Part shown: piece by piece, positions 17,002-26,072 of the stretch | How the letters are laid out: each line of letters begins with the position of its first letter | Position numbering within the stretch: the stretch's first letter is position 1 | From: CAYQMF01 sp964418595 | Lineage (GTDB): Bacteria > Planctomycetota > UBA1135 > UBA2386 | Direction of reading: 5' to 3' | DNA: 58,943 nucleotides | Assembly (NCBI GenBank): GCA_964418595.1 | Contig: CAYQMF010000027.1 | Coordinates: 1-58,943 of the forward strand | Translations under genes and position numbers: made by a program | The notes under the pieces: model-generated | What the model was told of the DNA's origin: nothing | The model's input: only the letters and a program-made list of their open reading frames with translations | The model's database searches: none

Positions 17002-18450
17002 ATGCGCTCGCTGACCCTGCTGCTTCTCCTGCTCGGCGCCGAGGCCGCGCCTGCCCAGGAAACGCCCCGCGCCGAACGGCCCAACATCCTGTTGCTCTTC
17101 GCCGACGACCAGCGCTGCGACTCGCTCGGCGCCTACGGCAACGAGCGCGCGGCGACGCCGGCGATCGACGCGCTCGCGGCGCGCGGCTTCGTGTTCCGCG
17201 CCAACTACTGCATGGGCTCCGTGCACGGGGCGGTGTGCCAGCCGAGCCGCGCCATGCTGCTGAGTGGGCGGACCCTGTGGCATGTGCCGATGGACATGAA
17301 GGGGGTGACGACCTTGCCGATGGCGCTGCGTGGCGAGGGCTACGAGACCTTCCTCACCGGCAAGTGGCACAACGGCGAGATCGCCGCCATGCGCAGCTTC
17401 GGCCGCGGCGAGGCGATCTTCTTCGGGGGGATGAGCGACCACACGCAGGTGCCGCTGCGCGACCTGAAGGACGGCGTGCTGGGTCCGAAGCGGGTCGGCG
17501 CGAAGTTCTCGAGCGAAGGGTTCGCCGACGCCGTGATCCGTTTCCTGCACGAGCGGCCCCGCGCGCGTCCGTTCTTCGCGATGGTGGCGTTCACCGCGCC
17601 GCACGACCCGCGCCAGCCGCCGGAGCCGTACCGGAGCCAGGCCTACGAGGACCTGCCACCGCTGCCGGCGAACTTCCTGCCGCAGCATCCCTTCGACAAC
17701 GGCTGGCTCGTGGGCCGCGACGAGAACCTGCTGCCGTGGCCGCGGCCGGAGGGATTGGTGCGCCAGCAGCTCGCCGAGTACCAGGCGATGGTCCGACACC
17801 TCGATGCGCAGGTGGAGCGGATCCTCGGGGCGCTCGACGAACTCGGCCTGCGCGAGAACACGCTCGTCGTGTATGCCGCCGACCACGGGCTCGCGCTCGG
17901 CAGTCACGGTCTGGTCGGCAAGCAGAGCGTGTACGAGCATTCGATGGGTTGTCCGTTGATCGTCGCGGGGCCCGGCGTGCCCAAGGGCAGCAGTGCGGCG
18001 CTCACCTACCTCCTCGACCTCTGTCCCACGCTCTGTGCCGCCGCGGGAGCGATCGCGCCGGACGGAGCCGAGGGGAAGGACCTCGCGCCCCTGTGGCGCG
18101 GCGAGCAGGCGGCCGTGCGCGAGTCGCTCTTCCTCGCCTACGAGAACAGCCAGCGCGCCGTGCGCGACGCGCGCTTCAAGCTGGTGCGCTACCCGCGGAT
18201 CGACTTCGAGCAACTCTTCGACCTGCAGGCCGATCCGCACGAGACGCACGACCTCCGCGCCGACCCCGCCCGCGCCGAGGACGTGGCGCGCCTGCATGCG
18301 GAGCTGCAGCGTTGGCGCGAGCGCACCGACGACCCACACCCACTGACGGTCGAAGCGCCCGCCGCCAAGGCCATCGACCTCACCGGCCACGCGCGCGAGC
18401 CCGACCAGTGGCAGCCGGCGTGGATCGTGGAGAAGTACTTCGGCAAGTAG
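17002..18450 (+). CDS. Secreted sulfatase, type I formylglycine-dependent
   Basis: A 482-residue arylsulfatase-family enzyme with a signal peptide (1-19, 'LGAEAAPAQ'). The metal-binding pair is in 'NILLLFADDQRCDSLGAYG' (Asp35, Asp36). The signature 'CQPSRAMLLSGR' (Cys79) has the C-x-P-x-R motif whose cysteine is oxidised to formylglycine by a maturation enzyme. 'LTGKWHNG' and 'VVYAADHGLALGSHGLVGK' give the remaining catalytic Lys/His and Asp/His. Sulfatases in this phylum remove sulfate esters from marine or host polysaccharides; the substrate here is not predictable. A downstream alpha/beta hydrolase gene follows after 22 bp and is probably cotranscribed. Confidence 0.92.
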   Translation: MRSLTLLLLLLGAEAAPAQETPRAERPNILLLFADDQRCDSLGAYGNERAATPAIDALAARGFVFRANYCMGSVHGAVCQPSRAMLLSGRTLWHVPMDMKGVTTLPMALRGEGYETFLTGKWHNGEIAAMRSFGRGEAIFFGGMSDHTQVPLRDLKDGVLGPKRVGAKFSSEGFADAVIRFLHERPRARPFFAMVAFTAPHDPRQPPEPYRSQAYEDLPPLPANFLPQHPFDNGWLVGRDENLLPWPRPEGLVRQQLAEYQAMVRHLDAQVERILGALDELGLRENTLVVYAADHGLALGSHGLVGKQSVYEHSMGCPLIVAGPGVPKGSSAALTYLLDLCPTLCAAAGAIAPDGAEGKDLAPLWRGEQAAVRESLFLAYENSQRAVRDARFKLVRYPRIDFEQLFDLQADPHETHDLRADPARAEDVARLHAELQRWRERTDDPHPLTVEAPAAKAIDLTGHAREPDQWQPAWIVEKYFGK

Positions 18451-18472
18451 GCGTCGGGAGGATGGAACGGTG

Positions 18473-19780
18473 ATGCGCGGCGGTGGATGCGTGCTGTGCC
18501 TCCTGCTCGGACCGCTACCGGCGCAGCCCGATCTCGCCGCGGAGCTGGCGCGCCTCGTCGACGCGAGGACGCCCGCAGCGCGCGCCGTGATCGCTGGCGA
18601 ACTGGCGGCGCGGCGCGACGTCGCGCTGGAGGCGTGGCTCGCGGCGATGCGCACCTTCGGTGCGTTCGACGCTGTCGCTGCCGGAGAGCGACACGAGCGC
18701 ATCGACCTGCAGGTGGGCGAGGTGGTCGAGGCCACGGACCTGTGGATCCATGTGCCGCGGGGCTACGACCCGGCGCGCCCGGCGCCGCTCCTTCTCATGG
18801 GGCACGGCACCGGCGGCAGCGGCCAGGGGCTCACGGGGATGTGGCGCGGGATCGCCGACGAACTCTCGATGCTCTTGGTCGCGCCGACGGAGGCCGGTCC
18901 CAACGAGGGCTATGCCTTCAGCGAACGCGAGCGTCTGGCGGCGCTGGCGGCGCTGCGCTGGATGCGGCGCCACTTCCACGTCGACGAGAACCGGATCTTC
19001 GGGGCCGGCATCAGCCGTGGGGGTCACCTCGTGTGGGACCTCGCGCTGCGCCATCCCGATCTCTTCGCGGCCATCGCGCCCATGATCGGTGGCCCGCGCG
19101 TCAACCCGGCGCAGGGGCAGAACAACCTGCGCTACGTCGAGAACGTGCGCGACCTGCCGATCCGGGATCTGCAGGGGCTGCAGGACGACCCGCGCCTCGT
19201 CGCCAACGTGCAGATGGCGTTCGGCAAGCTCGCAGCGCTGGGCGCCCGCGACGCCGTGCTGCACGCCTTCGAGGACCTCGGCCACAGCTTCGACTTCGGC
19301 TCGGTCGATTGGCGCGCCTTCCTCGGCGCGGCGCGGCGCAGCGCCGAGCCGATCCGCGTCGTGCGCGCCTTTGCGCGCGCGGGTGAGGGGCGTGCGTTCT
19401 GGGTCGAGGTGACCGCGGCCGAGCGTGGCGTGCAGGAGGACGTGCCGCTGCGGGTCGAGGAGAAGGAGTGGAAGCGGCTGCAGGCCGATGACGCGGCGAT
19501 GCGGGCGTTCCTCGACGCGGAGGCGGCCAAGCGCACGGCACGGCTGCAGGTGACACGGGCGGGCGGCAACCGCTTCGCCGCCGAGAGCAGCATGGTCCGC
19601 GCCTATCGTCTGCTGCTGAGCCAGGACATGTTCGACAGCAAGCTCCCCGTCGAGGTCACGTCGCCCGCCGGCACGACCAGGCGTCGGGTGACGCCGTCCC
19701 CGCTCGTGCTGCTCGTCGAGTTCGCGGAGCGGTTCGACCGGACCTTCCTGCCCGTCGCGGCGCTGGCCGTGCCCAGATAG
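18473..19780 (+). CDS. Secreted alpha/beta hydrolase (PHB depolymerase/feruloyl esterase-like)
   Basis: A 435-residue protein with a short signal peptide ending 'LPAQ'. The alpha/beta hydrolase core shows an oxyanion segment 'LLLMGHGTGGSGQGLT', the nucleophile elbow 'FGAGISRGGHL' (Ser181) and a late histidine in 'FEDLGHSFDFG'. These match poly-hydroxybutyrate depolymerase or carbohydrate esterase relatives. The C-terminal ~130 residues are not part of the core and look like a beta-rich accessory domain of unknown role. ATG 18473 follows a GGGAGG ribosome site at about 18456. It lies 22 bp after the sulfatase and likely belongs to the same polysaccharide-processing transcript. Confidence 0.8.
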   Translation: MRGGGCVLCLLLGPLPAQPDLAAELARLVDARTPAARAVIAGELAARRDVALEAWLAAMRTFGAFDAVAAGERHERIDLQVGEVVEATDLWIHVPRGYDPARPAPLLLMGHGTGGSGQGLTGMWRGIADELSMLLVAPTEAGPNEGYAFSERERLAALAALRWMRRHFHVDENRIFGAGISRGGHLVWDLALRHPDLFAAIAPMIGGPRVNPAQGQNNLRYVENVRDLPIRDLQGLQDDPRLVANVQMAFGKLAALGARDAVLHAFEDLGHSFDFGSVDWRAFLGAARRSAEPIRVVRAFARAGEGRAFWVEVTAAERGVQEDVPLRVEEKEWKRLQADDAAMRAFLDAEAAKRTARLQVTRAGGNRFAAESSMVRAYRLLLSQDMFDSKLPVEVTSPAGTTRRRVTPSPLVLLVEFAERFDRTFLPVAALAVPR

Positions 19781-19836
19781 GAAGCCCGCCGATCGTCCTG
19801 GAATCCGGCGCGCGCTCCTGGATCCTCTGCGCGCCC

Positions 19837-21618
19837 ATGCACGACCAGCTCCTGCAACTGACCCTGCTCCTCGCGGCTGCCGTAGGGTCCCAGTGGCTCG
19901 GGGCATCGCTGCGGGTGCCAGGCATCCTCCTCCTGCTCGGGATGGGGCTCCTGATCGGGCCGGTGACCGGTCTGTTCGACCCGCACCAGATGATGGGTGA
20001 GTGGATGGGCACCATCGTCGACGTGGCGGTGGCGCTCGTGCTCTTCGAGGGCGGGCTCACCTTGCACGTCACGGAGATGCGCGTGGCGGGTCGGCCCCTC
20101 ATCCGCCTCCTGCTGTCCGGCCTCGTGCTCGGCTCCGCGCTCACCACCCTGGCGGGCGTGTACCTGGGTGGGCTGACGTGGGCGACCGCGGGGGTGATCG
20201 GTGGGATCCTCGTGGTCACCGGGCCGACGGTCATCATCCCGATGCTGCGCATGGCGCGCATCCCGCTGCGCCCGGCGTCGTTGCTCAAGTGGGAGGGCAT
20301 CGTCAACGATCCGTTGGGCGCACTGCTGGCCTACGTGATCTTCAAGGTGGCGATCGGGTCCGGTGTCGAGGGCGAGCAAGGGCTGATGACGATGCTGCTC
20401 ACCCTGGTGGGCAGCGGCATCGCCGCGACGCTGCTCGGGGTCGCGGCCGGATTCCTCCTCGACAAGCTCCTCGACCATGAGTTGATCCAGCCGCACCTCA
20501 AGAGCCCGGTGATGCTCGCGTCGGTCCTGCTGGTCTTCACCGGCTCGGAGTTCCTCGGTGAGGAGAACGGGCTGCTCGCCGTCACGGCGATGGGGCTCGT
20601 GCTCGCGAACGTGAAGAACCCCCACGTCGAGGAGATCCGGCACTTCAAGGAGCAGATCAGCACGCTGTTGATCGGCCTGCTCTTCCTGGTGCTGTCGGCC
20701 CGCCTCGAGACCTCGTCGCTCGCGAGCCTGCTCGGGCCGCCGCTGCTCGTCGTGGCGGCGGTGCTGTTCGTGGTGCGGCCGATCGTCGTCTTCGCGGCGA
20801 CCGCAGGTTCGTCGATCCCCTGGTCGGAGCGGCTGCTGGTCGGCTGGATCGGGCCGCGCGGAGTCGTGGCCGCAGCGGTGGCCGGAGCGTTTGCGCCGCG
20901 CCTCAAGGAGGCCGGATACCCCGACGCCGAGTTGCTGGTGCCGATCATCTTCGGCGTGATCCTCTGCACGGTCGTGCTGCACAGCCTGACGTTGCGGCCG
21001 ATGGCGCGACGGCTCGGTCTGTCGGCCGGCGACCGCGGTGCGGTGCTCCTGGTCGGGGCGTCGACGATGTCGATCGAGCTGGCCCGGACGCTGGCCCGCG
21101 CCGGGGCCGAGGTCGTGCTCGCCGACGCGCGCTTCCACAAGGTCAGCCGGGCCCGCCGCGAGGGAGTCGAAGTGCACCACGGCGACGTCCTCAGCGAGGA
21201 GATGGCGTTCGAGATGCCACTCGAGCGGCTGGCGCTGGTGGTCGCGGCGAGCGACGACGACTACTACAACGCGCTCGTCAGCATGCGCTTCCACGCGTTC
21301 CTGCCGCGGAGCCGCGTGGTGCAGATCACGCCGGCGAGCGCGGGTGCCGACCGCAAGCACTCCGATTCGAGCGCGAAAGGCGAGACGCCGTGGGGCGAGC
21401 GCGGGACGTACCGGGAGATGACGCGCCAGTTCTGGCAGGGCTACGCTTTCAAGGTGACCCAGGTCACCGAGACGTTCGGGATCGAAGCGCTGCGCGAGCG
21501 CAGCCCCAAGACCCTGCCGCTGTTCGCGGTGATCGACGGCAAGGTCGAGCCGCTCGAGCCGGACGAGAAGGTCCCCGCCGGCGCGAAGGTCGTGCACTTC
21601 GCACCGCCGGAGGCGTGA
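19837..21618 (+). CDS. CPA1-type Na+(K+)/H+ antiporter with TrkA-N regulatory domain
   Basis: A 593-residue inner-membrane antiporter. About 12 membrane helices fill residues 1-390, including the 'WEGIVNDPLGALLAYV' segment whose Asn157-Asp158 pair marks electroneutral CPA1 (NhaP-like) exchangers, and 'VALVLFEGGLTL'. A cytoplasmic TrkA-N (RCK) domain follows at about 395-520 ('AVLLVGASTMSIELARTLA', 'VEVHHGDVLSEE'), with a TrkA-C-like end ('LFAVIDGKVEPLEP'). The fusion suggests gating by nucleotide or redox state and a role in pH or K+/Na+ homeostasis. Its stop is 4 bp from the convergent M28 peptidase stop codon. Confidence 0.9.
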   Translation: MHDQLLQLTLLLAAAVGSQWLGASLRVPGILLLLGMGLLIGPVTGLFDPHQMMGEWMGTIVDVAVALVLFEGGLTLHVTEMRVAGRPLIRLLLSGLVLGSALTTLAGVYLGGLTWATAGVIGGILVVTGPTVIIPMLRMARIPLRPASLLKWEGIVNDPLGALLAYVIFKVAIGSGVEGEQGLMTMLLTLVGSGIAATLLGVAAGFLLDKLLDHELIQPHLKSPVMLASVLLVFTGSEFLGEENGLLAVTAMGLVLANVKNPHVEEIRHFKEQISTLLIGLLFLVLSARLETSSLASLLGPPLLVVAAVLFVVRPIVVFAATAGSSIPWSERLLVGWIGPRGVVAAAVAGAFAPRLKEAGYPDAELLVPIIFGVILCTVVLHSLTLRPMARRLGLSAGDRGAVLLVGASTMSIELARTLARAGAEVVLADARFHKVSRARREGVEVHHGDVLSEEMAFEMPLERLALVVAASDDDYYNALVSMRFHAFLPRSRVVQITPASAGADRKHSDSSAKGETPWGERGTYREMTRQFWQGYAFKVTQVTETFGIEALRERSPKTLPLFAVIDGKVEPLEPDEKVPAGAKVVHFAPPEA

Positions 21619-21622
21619 GGGC

Positions 21623-23233
21623 TCAGCGACCGCGACCTTCCGGCATCGGCTTGCGGGGCAGCTTCTCGTCGCGCTGCGCGGTGTGCCACGCGAACATCGC
21701 CATGATGGTCGCCGCCTGCCGCAGGTCGTCGCCGATGGCGTGATCCCAGTTGTCCATGTTGGAGTGGTGCGTGCGCGGGCTGTACGACACGGGGTCCTGG
21801 ATGAACTGGAAGCCGGGCAGGCCGACCGCATCGAAGCTCAGGTGGTCGGTGCCACCGGTGGTGCCCAGCGTGATCGTGCGGGCGTCGAGGTCGTGGAACG
21901 GCCGGAGCCAGGCGCGGAAGATCGGCGCGACGGCCTCGTTCTCCTGCAGATACACGCCGCGAATCCGGCCGGTGCCATTGTCGAGGTTGAAGTAGCCCGC
22001 GAGCCGGTCGTGCGCGGACTTCACCTCGCGAACCGGCTGACCACGCTCGGCGACGGCGAAGTGCTGGCCCACGTAGGCCCGCGAACCGAGCAGCCCTTGC
22101 TCCTCGCCGCTCCAGAGCGCGGCGCGGATGGTGCGGCGCGGGCCTTGGCCGAGTTCCCGGCTGAGCACCGTGAGCAGGCGCATCGCCTCCATCACCACCG
22201 CCGAGCCGCAACCGTTGTCGGTGGCGCCGGTGCCGGTGTGCCAGGAGTCGAAGTGGGCGCCGAGCATCACGACCTCCTGACCGAGCACGGGATCGGTGCC
22301 GGCCAGCTCGGCGAGCACGTTGTGCTCCATGCGGTCTTCGGTGGAGAAGGTCGTGCGCAGTTCGAGGGCGACGCGGACGGGCACCTTCTTGGCGAGCAGT
22401 CGGCAGATGCGGTTGTAGTGCTCGACCGCGATGGTGAACTGCGGGATGACCGGCGGCGTGCTCGCCAACGCGGTGCGCGTGCGTTCGCCGCCCGTGCTCA
22501 TCGCCGATGCACCGCCGACGAAGATCGTGCCGTAGTCGCCCTTGCTGCCGCGGTCGACGATCGCGAGCGGCTTCTTGCCGGCGACGATCTCGAGGATCTG
22601 CCCGCGGCGCTGCACCTCGCGGCGGAAGTCGGTGGCCGGGCGCGGCTGGCCGGGCAGCGACGCGGGGACCGCAGCGGCGTCGGCGAGGTCGAGCAGCTCC
22701 GTCGCGTCGAGGCGATGCGCGGTGGCGTCGAACGGCTCGCCGACGGTGCGCATCGGTTCGAGCAGCACGACCTTGCCGGTGAGATCCAGGGCGGTCAACT
22801 CGTCGGCGCCGAGCCCCGCGACGTGGACGACCTCCGCCTCGACGACACCGGGGAGGCTCGGCGACCAGGCCTTGGCGTAGGCGAGCACGGGCCAGGGGTT
22901 GTCGCCCACGACGTGCATCGACACGTGCTCGAGCTGCCACGCCCGGCCGAACGGACCCCAGGGTTCCTTGTGCGCGTTCGACAGTCCGAAGCCCGCGAAC
23001 GTCGCGACCGCCCAGTCTTGCGCGCGCGCGAGGTTGAGGGAACCAGTGAGGCGCGGACCGTACACGTCGCACATCCAGCTCAGGTGTTCCATCACCTGGC
23101 CCTGCTCGAGGCCCTCCTTGCGCAGGATCGCGACGGCCCTGTCGTTGACGGGCTCCTGGGTCTGGGCGCGGGGCGCAGCCGCCAGCAGGAGCAGCGCGGC
23201 CGCGAGGACGGGACGGGGTGCGAGGGTCGGCAT
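21623..23233 (-). CDS. Secreted M28-family zinc aminopeptidase
   Basis: A 536-residue peptidase with a signal peptide (residues 1-24). A protease-associated-like insert sits at about 130-260. The M28 catalytic region supplies five zinc ligands and the general base: 'LGAHFDSWHTGTGATDNGCG' (His, then Asp), 'LWSGEEQGLLGS' (Glu-Glu), 'YFNLDNGTGRI' (Asp) and 'HHSNMDNWD' (His). These enzymes remove N-terminal residues from peptides outside the cytoplasm. The gene ends head-to-head with the antiporter and lies 52 bp upstream of the DUF442-like phosphatase gene, same strand, so the two may share a transcript. Confidence 0.9.
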   Translation of the reverse strand: MPTLAPRPVLAAALLLLAAAPRAQTQEPVNDRAVAILRKEGLEQGQVMEHLSWMCDVYGPRLTGSLNLARAQDWAVATFAGFGLSNAHKEPWGPFGRAWQLEHVSMHVVGDNPWPVLAYAKAWSPSLPGVVEAEVVHVAGLGADELTALDLTGKVVLLEPMRTVGEPFDATAHRLDATELLDLADAAAVPASLPGQPRPATDFRREVQRRGQILEIVAGKKPLAIVDRGSKGDYGTIFVGGASAMSTGGERTRTALASTPPVIPQFTIAVEHYNRICRLLAKKVPVRVALELRTTFSTEDRMEHNVLAELAGTDPVLGQEVVMLGAHFDSWHTGTGATDNGCGSAVVMEAMRLLTVLSRELGQGPRRTIRAALWSGEEQGLLGSRAYVGQHFAVAERGQPVREVKSAHDRLAGYFNLDNGTGRIRGVYLQENEAVAPIFRAWLRPFHDLDARTITLGTTGGTDHLSFDAVGLPGFQFIQDPVSYSPRTHHSNMDNWDHAIGDDLRQAATIMAMFAWHTAQRDEKLPRKPMPEGRGR

Positions 23234-23285
23234 GGGGGCAGGTCTACGGGCGAGAGCCGCCCCGCGCGAGGGGGAGGTCGCTTGC

Positions 23286-23846
23286 TCAGCTCCCGGGCCG
23301 TTGCTTTGCCACGTAGGCCTTGGCCAGGTCGGCGTAGGCCGGCGTCTTCATGCCGATCTGTACGGCTTCCTTGTGCGCCTGCTCCCAGGTCTGGCCGCCG
23401 TCGAGCACGCGCCAGGCGATCCAGATCGGACCGATCCGGTTGCCGGAGCTGCAGTGCATCATCAGCGGTCGCTCCGCCTTGCTCAGCAGCTCACGGCCGC
23501 GATCGAAGACCGCTTCGGTCAGCTCGTCGGGACCGTTCCAGGGCAGGTTGACGTAGGTGAGTCCCTGTGCGGCGACGATCGCGGCTTCGTCGAAGTCCTT
23601 GTTCTCGGCGTGGTGCCGGAGGTTCACGACGGTCTTGATGCCACCCTTCTTGGCGTGCTCGAAGTCGACCGGGGTCGGCTGGCTCGCGAGGAAGATGCCT
23701 TGGAAGGTGTGGATGCGCTGCACGTCGCCGCACTGGTAGGGCTCGAGCACATCGGCCCCGGGGGCGTGGGTCTCGGCGACCGGCGGGCTCGAGCAGGCGG
23801 TGGCGAAGAGGGCGAGGGAGAGGAACGACAGGCGCAGGGTGTTCAT
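23286..23846 (-). CDS. DUF442-like cysteine phosphatase, lipoprotein
   Basis: A 186-residue protein. The N-terminus is a lipoprotein signal ending 'LFATACSS'. The remainder matches the DUF442/beta-lactamase-hydrolase-like branch of the protein tyrosine phosphatase fold: 'IFLASQPTPVDFEHAKKGG', 'KTVVNLRHHAEN', 'LTYVNLPWNGPDE' and the P-loop 'MMHCSSGNRIG'. The loop is C-x4-R, as in that branch, rather than the classical C-x5-R. A Cys-Arg pair and upstream acids support activity on a phosphorylated or persulfide-related substrate, but none is known. Anchoring in the envelope is unusual for a phosphatase of this type. Confidence 0.78.
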   Translation of the reverse strand: MNTLRLSFLSLALFATACSSPPVAETHAPGADVLEPYQCGDVQRIHTFQGIFLASQPTPVDFEHAKKGGIKTVVNLRHHAENKDFDEAAIVAAQGLTYVNLPWNGPDELTEAVFDRGRELLSKAERPLMMHCSSGNRIGPIWIAWRVLDGGQTWEQAHKEAVQIGMKTPAYADLAKAYVAKQRPGS

Positions 23847-23928
23847 GGTTCGTAGTGGGTTCGGGACAGGAACACCCCTGCAGAGACACCGGTTGCGAAT
23901 GCGTTCCCGAAAAACCGGCCCCGACTCG

Positions 23929-24729
23929 TCACCGCGGGTGCGCGAGGATCCGCTGGCGAAGGGCCACAGGGAGGCGGCCCTTCGCCAGCTCCGCGCACAC
24001 GTCGTGTGCCAGATCCATGGTCTGGAAGACCGCGCGGCAGCGTTCGCACACGAGGTCGTCGCCGCCCGGCATCGGCACGCCGAGGTCGAGGGCGCGCTGC
24101 TTGGCGCGGAGGAGATCGAGGCACACCTGGCGCGAGTAGGCGGCCTTGGGCAGCGCGCGCTGGGGCAGGACCTTCGCGAGCGCGCTGCGCAGGCGCATGC
24201 GCGCGCGATGGGTGCGGGTGCGGACCGTGGTCGGCGTCACGCCGAGGATGCCGGCGATCGCGTCGATGTCGAGGCCGACGATGTCCTTCAACACGATCGG
24301 CATGCGGTACGTGATGGGAAGGGCGACGATCGCGGCTTCGAGGCGCGCGCGCTGCTCGACCCGCGCGGCGGGATCGGTCCCGGTCGGAGTGGCCACCAGC
24401 GCGTCCGCGAACGGAGCGTCGGCGTCCAGCGCGAGCTTGTGTGCCGGCTCGCCGGCGCGCCGGCGATGCATGCGCTGGCAGGCGCGCGCCGCGATCGTGT
24501 ACAGCCAGCTCATCGGATCCGCCTTGCCGTCGAACTGGGTCCACTTGGCGAACGCCTGCAGGAACGTCTCCTGGACGAGGTCGTCGGCGTCGTCGCGGCT
24601 GCGGCACAGGCGCGCAGCAATCGCGTGCAGGCGGTCGCCGTGCGCATCCAGCAGGCGCTCGACGGCGACGTGCGCCGGCAGGCGACGCCAGGCGGCCGGG
24701 GACATCGCGGGGGCCGCGGTCGTGCTCAC
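23929..24729 (-). CDS. RNA polymerase sigma factor (ECF-like) with Cys-containing C-terminal tail
   Basis: A 266-residue sigma-70 family protein. Region 2 is 'LLDAHGDRLHAIAARLCRSR', 'DDADDLVQETFLQAFAKW' and 'SWLYTIAARACQR'. Region 4 is 'IVALPITYRMPIVLKDIVGL' with the helix-turn-helix 'DIDAIAGILGVTPTTVRTRT'. A tail of about 75 residues follows, with a cysteine in 'RQVCLDLL' and 'VCERCRAVF'. It could bind a metal or act as a built-in anti-sigma segment. The GTG at 24729 overlaps the stop codon of the aminotransferase (GTGA); ATG 24705 is an alternative. No separate anti-sigma gene is adjacent. Confidence 0.82.
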   Translation of the reverse strand: MSTTAAPAMSPAAWRRLPAHVAVERLLDAHGDRLHAIAARLCRSRDDADDLVQETFLQAFAKWTQFDGKADPMSWLYTIAARACQRMHRRRAGEPAHKLALDADAPFADALVATPTGTDPAARVEQRARLEAAIVALPITYRMPIVLKDIVGLDIDAIAGILGVTPTTVRTRTHRARMRLRSALAKVLPQRALPKAAYSRQVCLDLLRAKQRALDLGVPMPGGDDLVCERCRAVFQTMDLAHDVCAELAKGRLPVALRQRILAHPR

Positions 24730-25976
24730 GAGGAGATCTCTGCGAGCACAGCGAGGAAGCGGTCGACCTCGTCGGCCGTGTTGTAGTGCAGGACGCCGGC
24801 GCGCAGGACCCCGTCGGGCTCGAGGCCGAGCGCGGTGGTGACCTCGAGCGCGTAGGCGTTGCCACCCCAGGTGTAGAAGCCCTGCTCGGCGAGGGCCGCG
24901 GCGAGGGCGCGCGCGGGAATGCGCGTGTGCGTGAAGGCGACGGTCGGCGCGCGCTCCGCGACGCGATCCGGGTCGGCGATGCCGACGACGCGGATGCCGT
25001 CGAGGCGGCGCAGACCGGTCAGCAGGCGCGCGCACAGGGCGTTCTCGTGTTGCGCGATCGCGCGAAACGCTGCGTCCAGCGCTTCGCGACGCGCGAGCCG
25101 CGCGCCGGTCACCTCGCGCCCGAGATCGGCGACGTAGTCGATGGCGGCCGTCGTGCCGACGATGGCCTCGTGGCTCGCGGTCCCGCTCATGAAGCGGTTG
25201 GGGAGGATGTCCTTCGCCGGGCGGACCTTCTCGGCTTCCAGTGCGCGCAGGAGTTCGGGGCGACCGAAGAGGAGGCCGGCGTGCGGGGCGAAGAACTTGT
25301 AGGGCGAGCACGCCGCGTAGTCGCATCCCCATGCGCCGACGTCGAGGCGGCGGTGCGGAGCGATGTGGACCGCGTCGACGAAGGTCTGGGCGCCGACGGC
25401 GCGGGCCATCGCGGTCAACTCGGCCACGGGGGTCAGCGTGCCGACCAGGTTCGATGCGGCAGTGAATGCGAACAGGCGGGTGCGCGGCGAGATGGCCGCG
25501 CGCACGGCATCGAGGTCGAGGGTGCAGTCGGGTGCCGCGAACGGCACGAAGCGCACGGTCGCGCCGGCGGCCGCGGCGGCGCGCACCCACGGCGTGACGT
25601 TCGCGTCGTGGTCGAGGCGCGTGAGCACGATCTCGTCGCCCGGTTGCCACGTGCGCGCGAGCGCGCGCGCCAGCATGAACGTGAGCGACGTCATGTTCGG
25701 CCCCGGCACGACGGAGCGTTGATCGTCGGCCCCGAACCAATCCGTCGCGGCACGTTGGGCCTCGACCAGGGCGGCATCGGTGGCGCGGGAGGTGGCGAAG
25801 CTGCCGCCGGTGTTGGCGTTGTCGTGCAGCAGGTATCGCGTCACGGCGTCGGCCACGACTTGCGGCACCTGGCTGCCGGCCGCGCCATCGAAGAACACGG
25901 CGCTAGCCTCGCCGTGGCCGCGGGCAAGGCCAGGGAAGCGTGCGCGGATGCGAGCGAGGTCGTAGGGCGCGGTCAC
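24726..25976 (-). CDS. Class V aminotransferase, cysteine-desulfurase-like (VC1184 subfamily)
   Basis: A 416-residue PLP enzyme of the cysteine desulfurase superfamily. It shows 'ARIRARFPGL' and 'VFFDGAAGSQVPQVV' at the N-terminus, 'ANTGGSFATSRATDAAL', 'VPGPNMTSLTF', 'EIVLTRLDHDANVTPWV', 'QTFVDAVHIAPHRRLDV' (PLP-ring Asp/His) and the Schiff-base lysine in 'ACSPYKFFAPHAGLL'. This fits the TIGR01976-type subfamily, whose substrate is not settled, rather than a proven IscS/SufS. The usual catalytic cysteine loop is not evident. GTG at 25976 starts the conserved region. It is coupled to the downstream sigma factor, an unusual pairing that might make PLP or sulfur status a regulatory input (inference). 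Confidence 0.85.
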   Translation of the reverse strand: MTAPYDLARIRARFPGLARGHGEASAVFFDGAAGSQVPQVVADAVTRYLLHDNANTGGSFATSRATDAALVEAQRAATDWFGADDQRSVVPGPNMTSLTFMLARALARTWQPGDEIVLTRLDHDANVTPWVRAAAAAGATVRFVPFAAPDCTLDLDAVRAAISPRTRLFAFTAASNLVGTLTPVAELTAMARAVGAQTFVDAVHIAPHRRLDVGAWGCDYAACSPYKFFAPHAGLLFGRPELLRALEAEKVRPAKDILPNRFMSGTASHEAIVGTTAAIDYVADLGREVTGARLARREALDAAFRAIAQHENALCARLLTGLRRLDGIRVVGIADPDRVAERAPTVAFTHTRIPARALAAALAEQGFYTWGGNAYALEVTTALGLEPDGVLRAGVLHYNTADEVDRFLAVLAEISS

Positions 25977-26072
25977 CGCGGACAGGCTACGGGGCGATGC
26001 GGTCGGGGACAGCACCGGGCGCGGGATCGGCGTATGGTGGGATCGCCCGCTCCCTACCCTTCTCGTCCCCTG

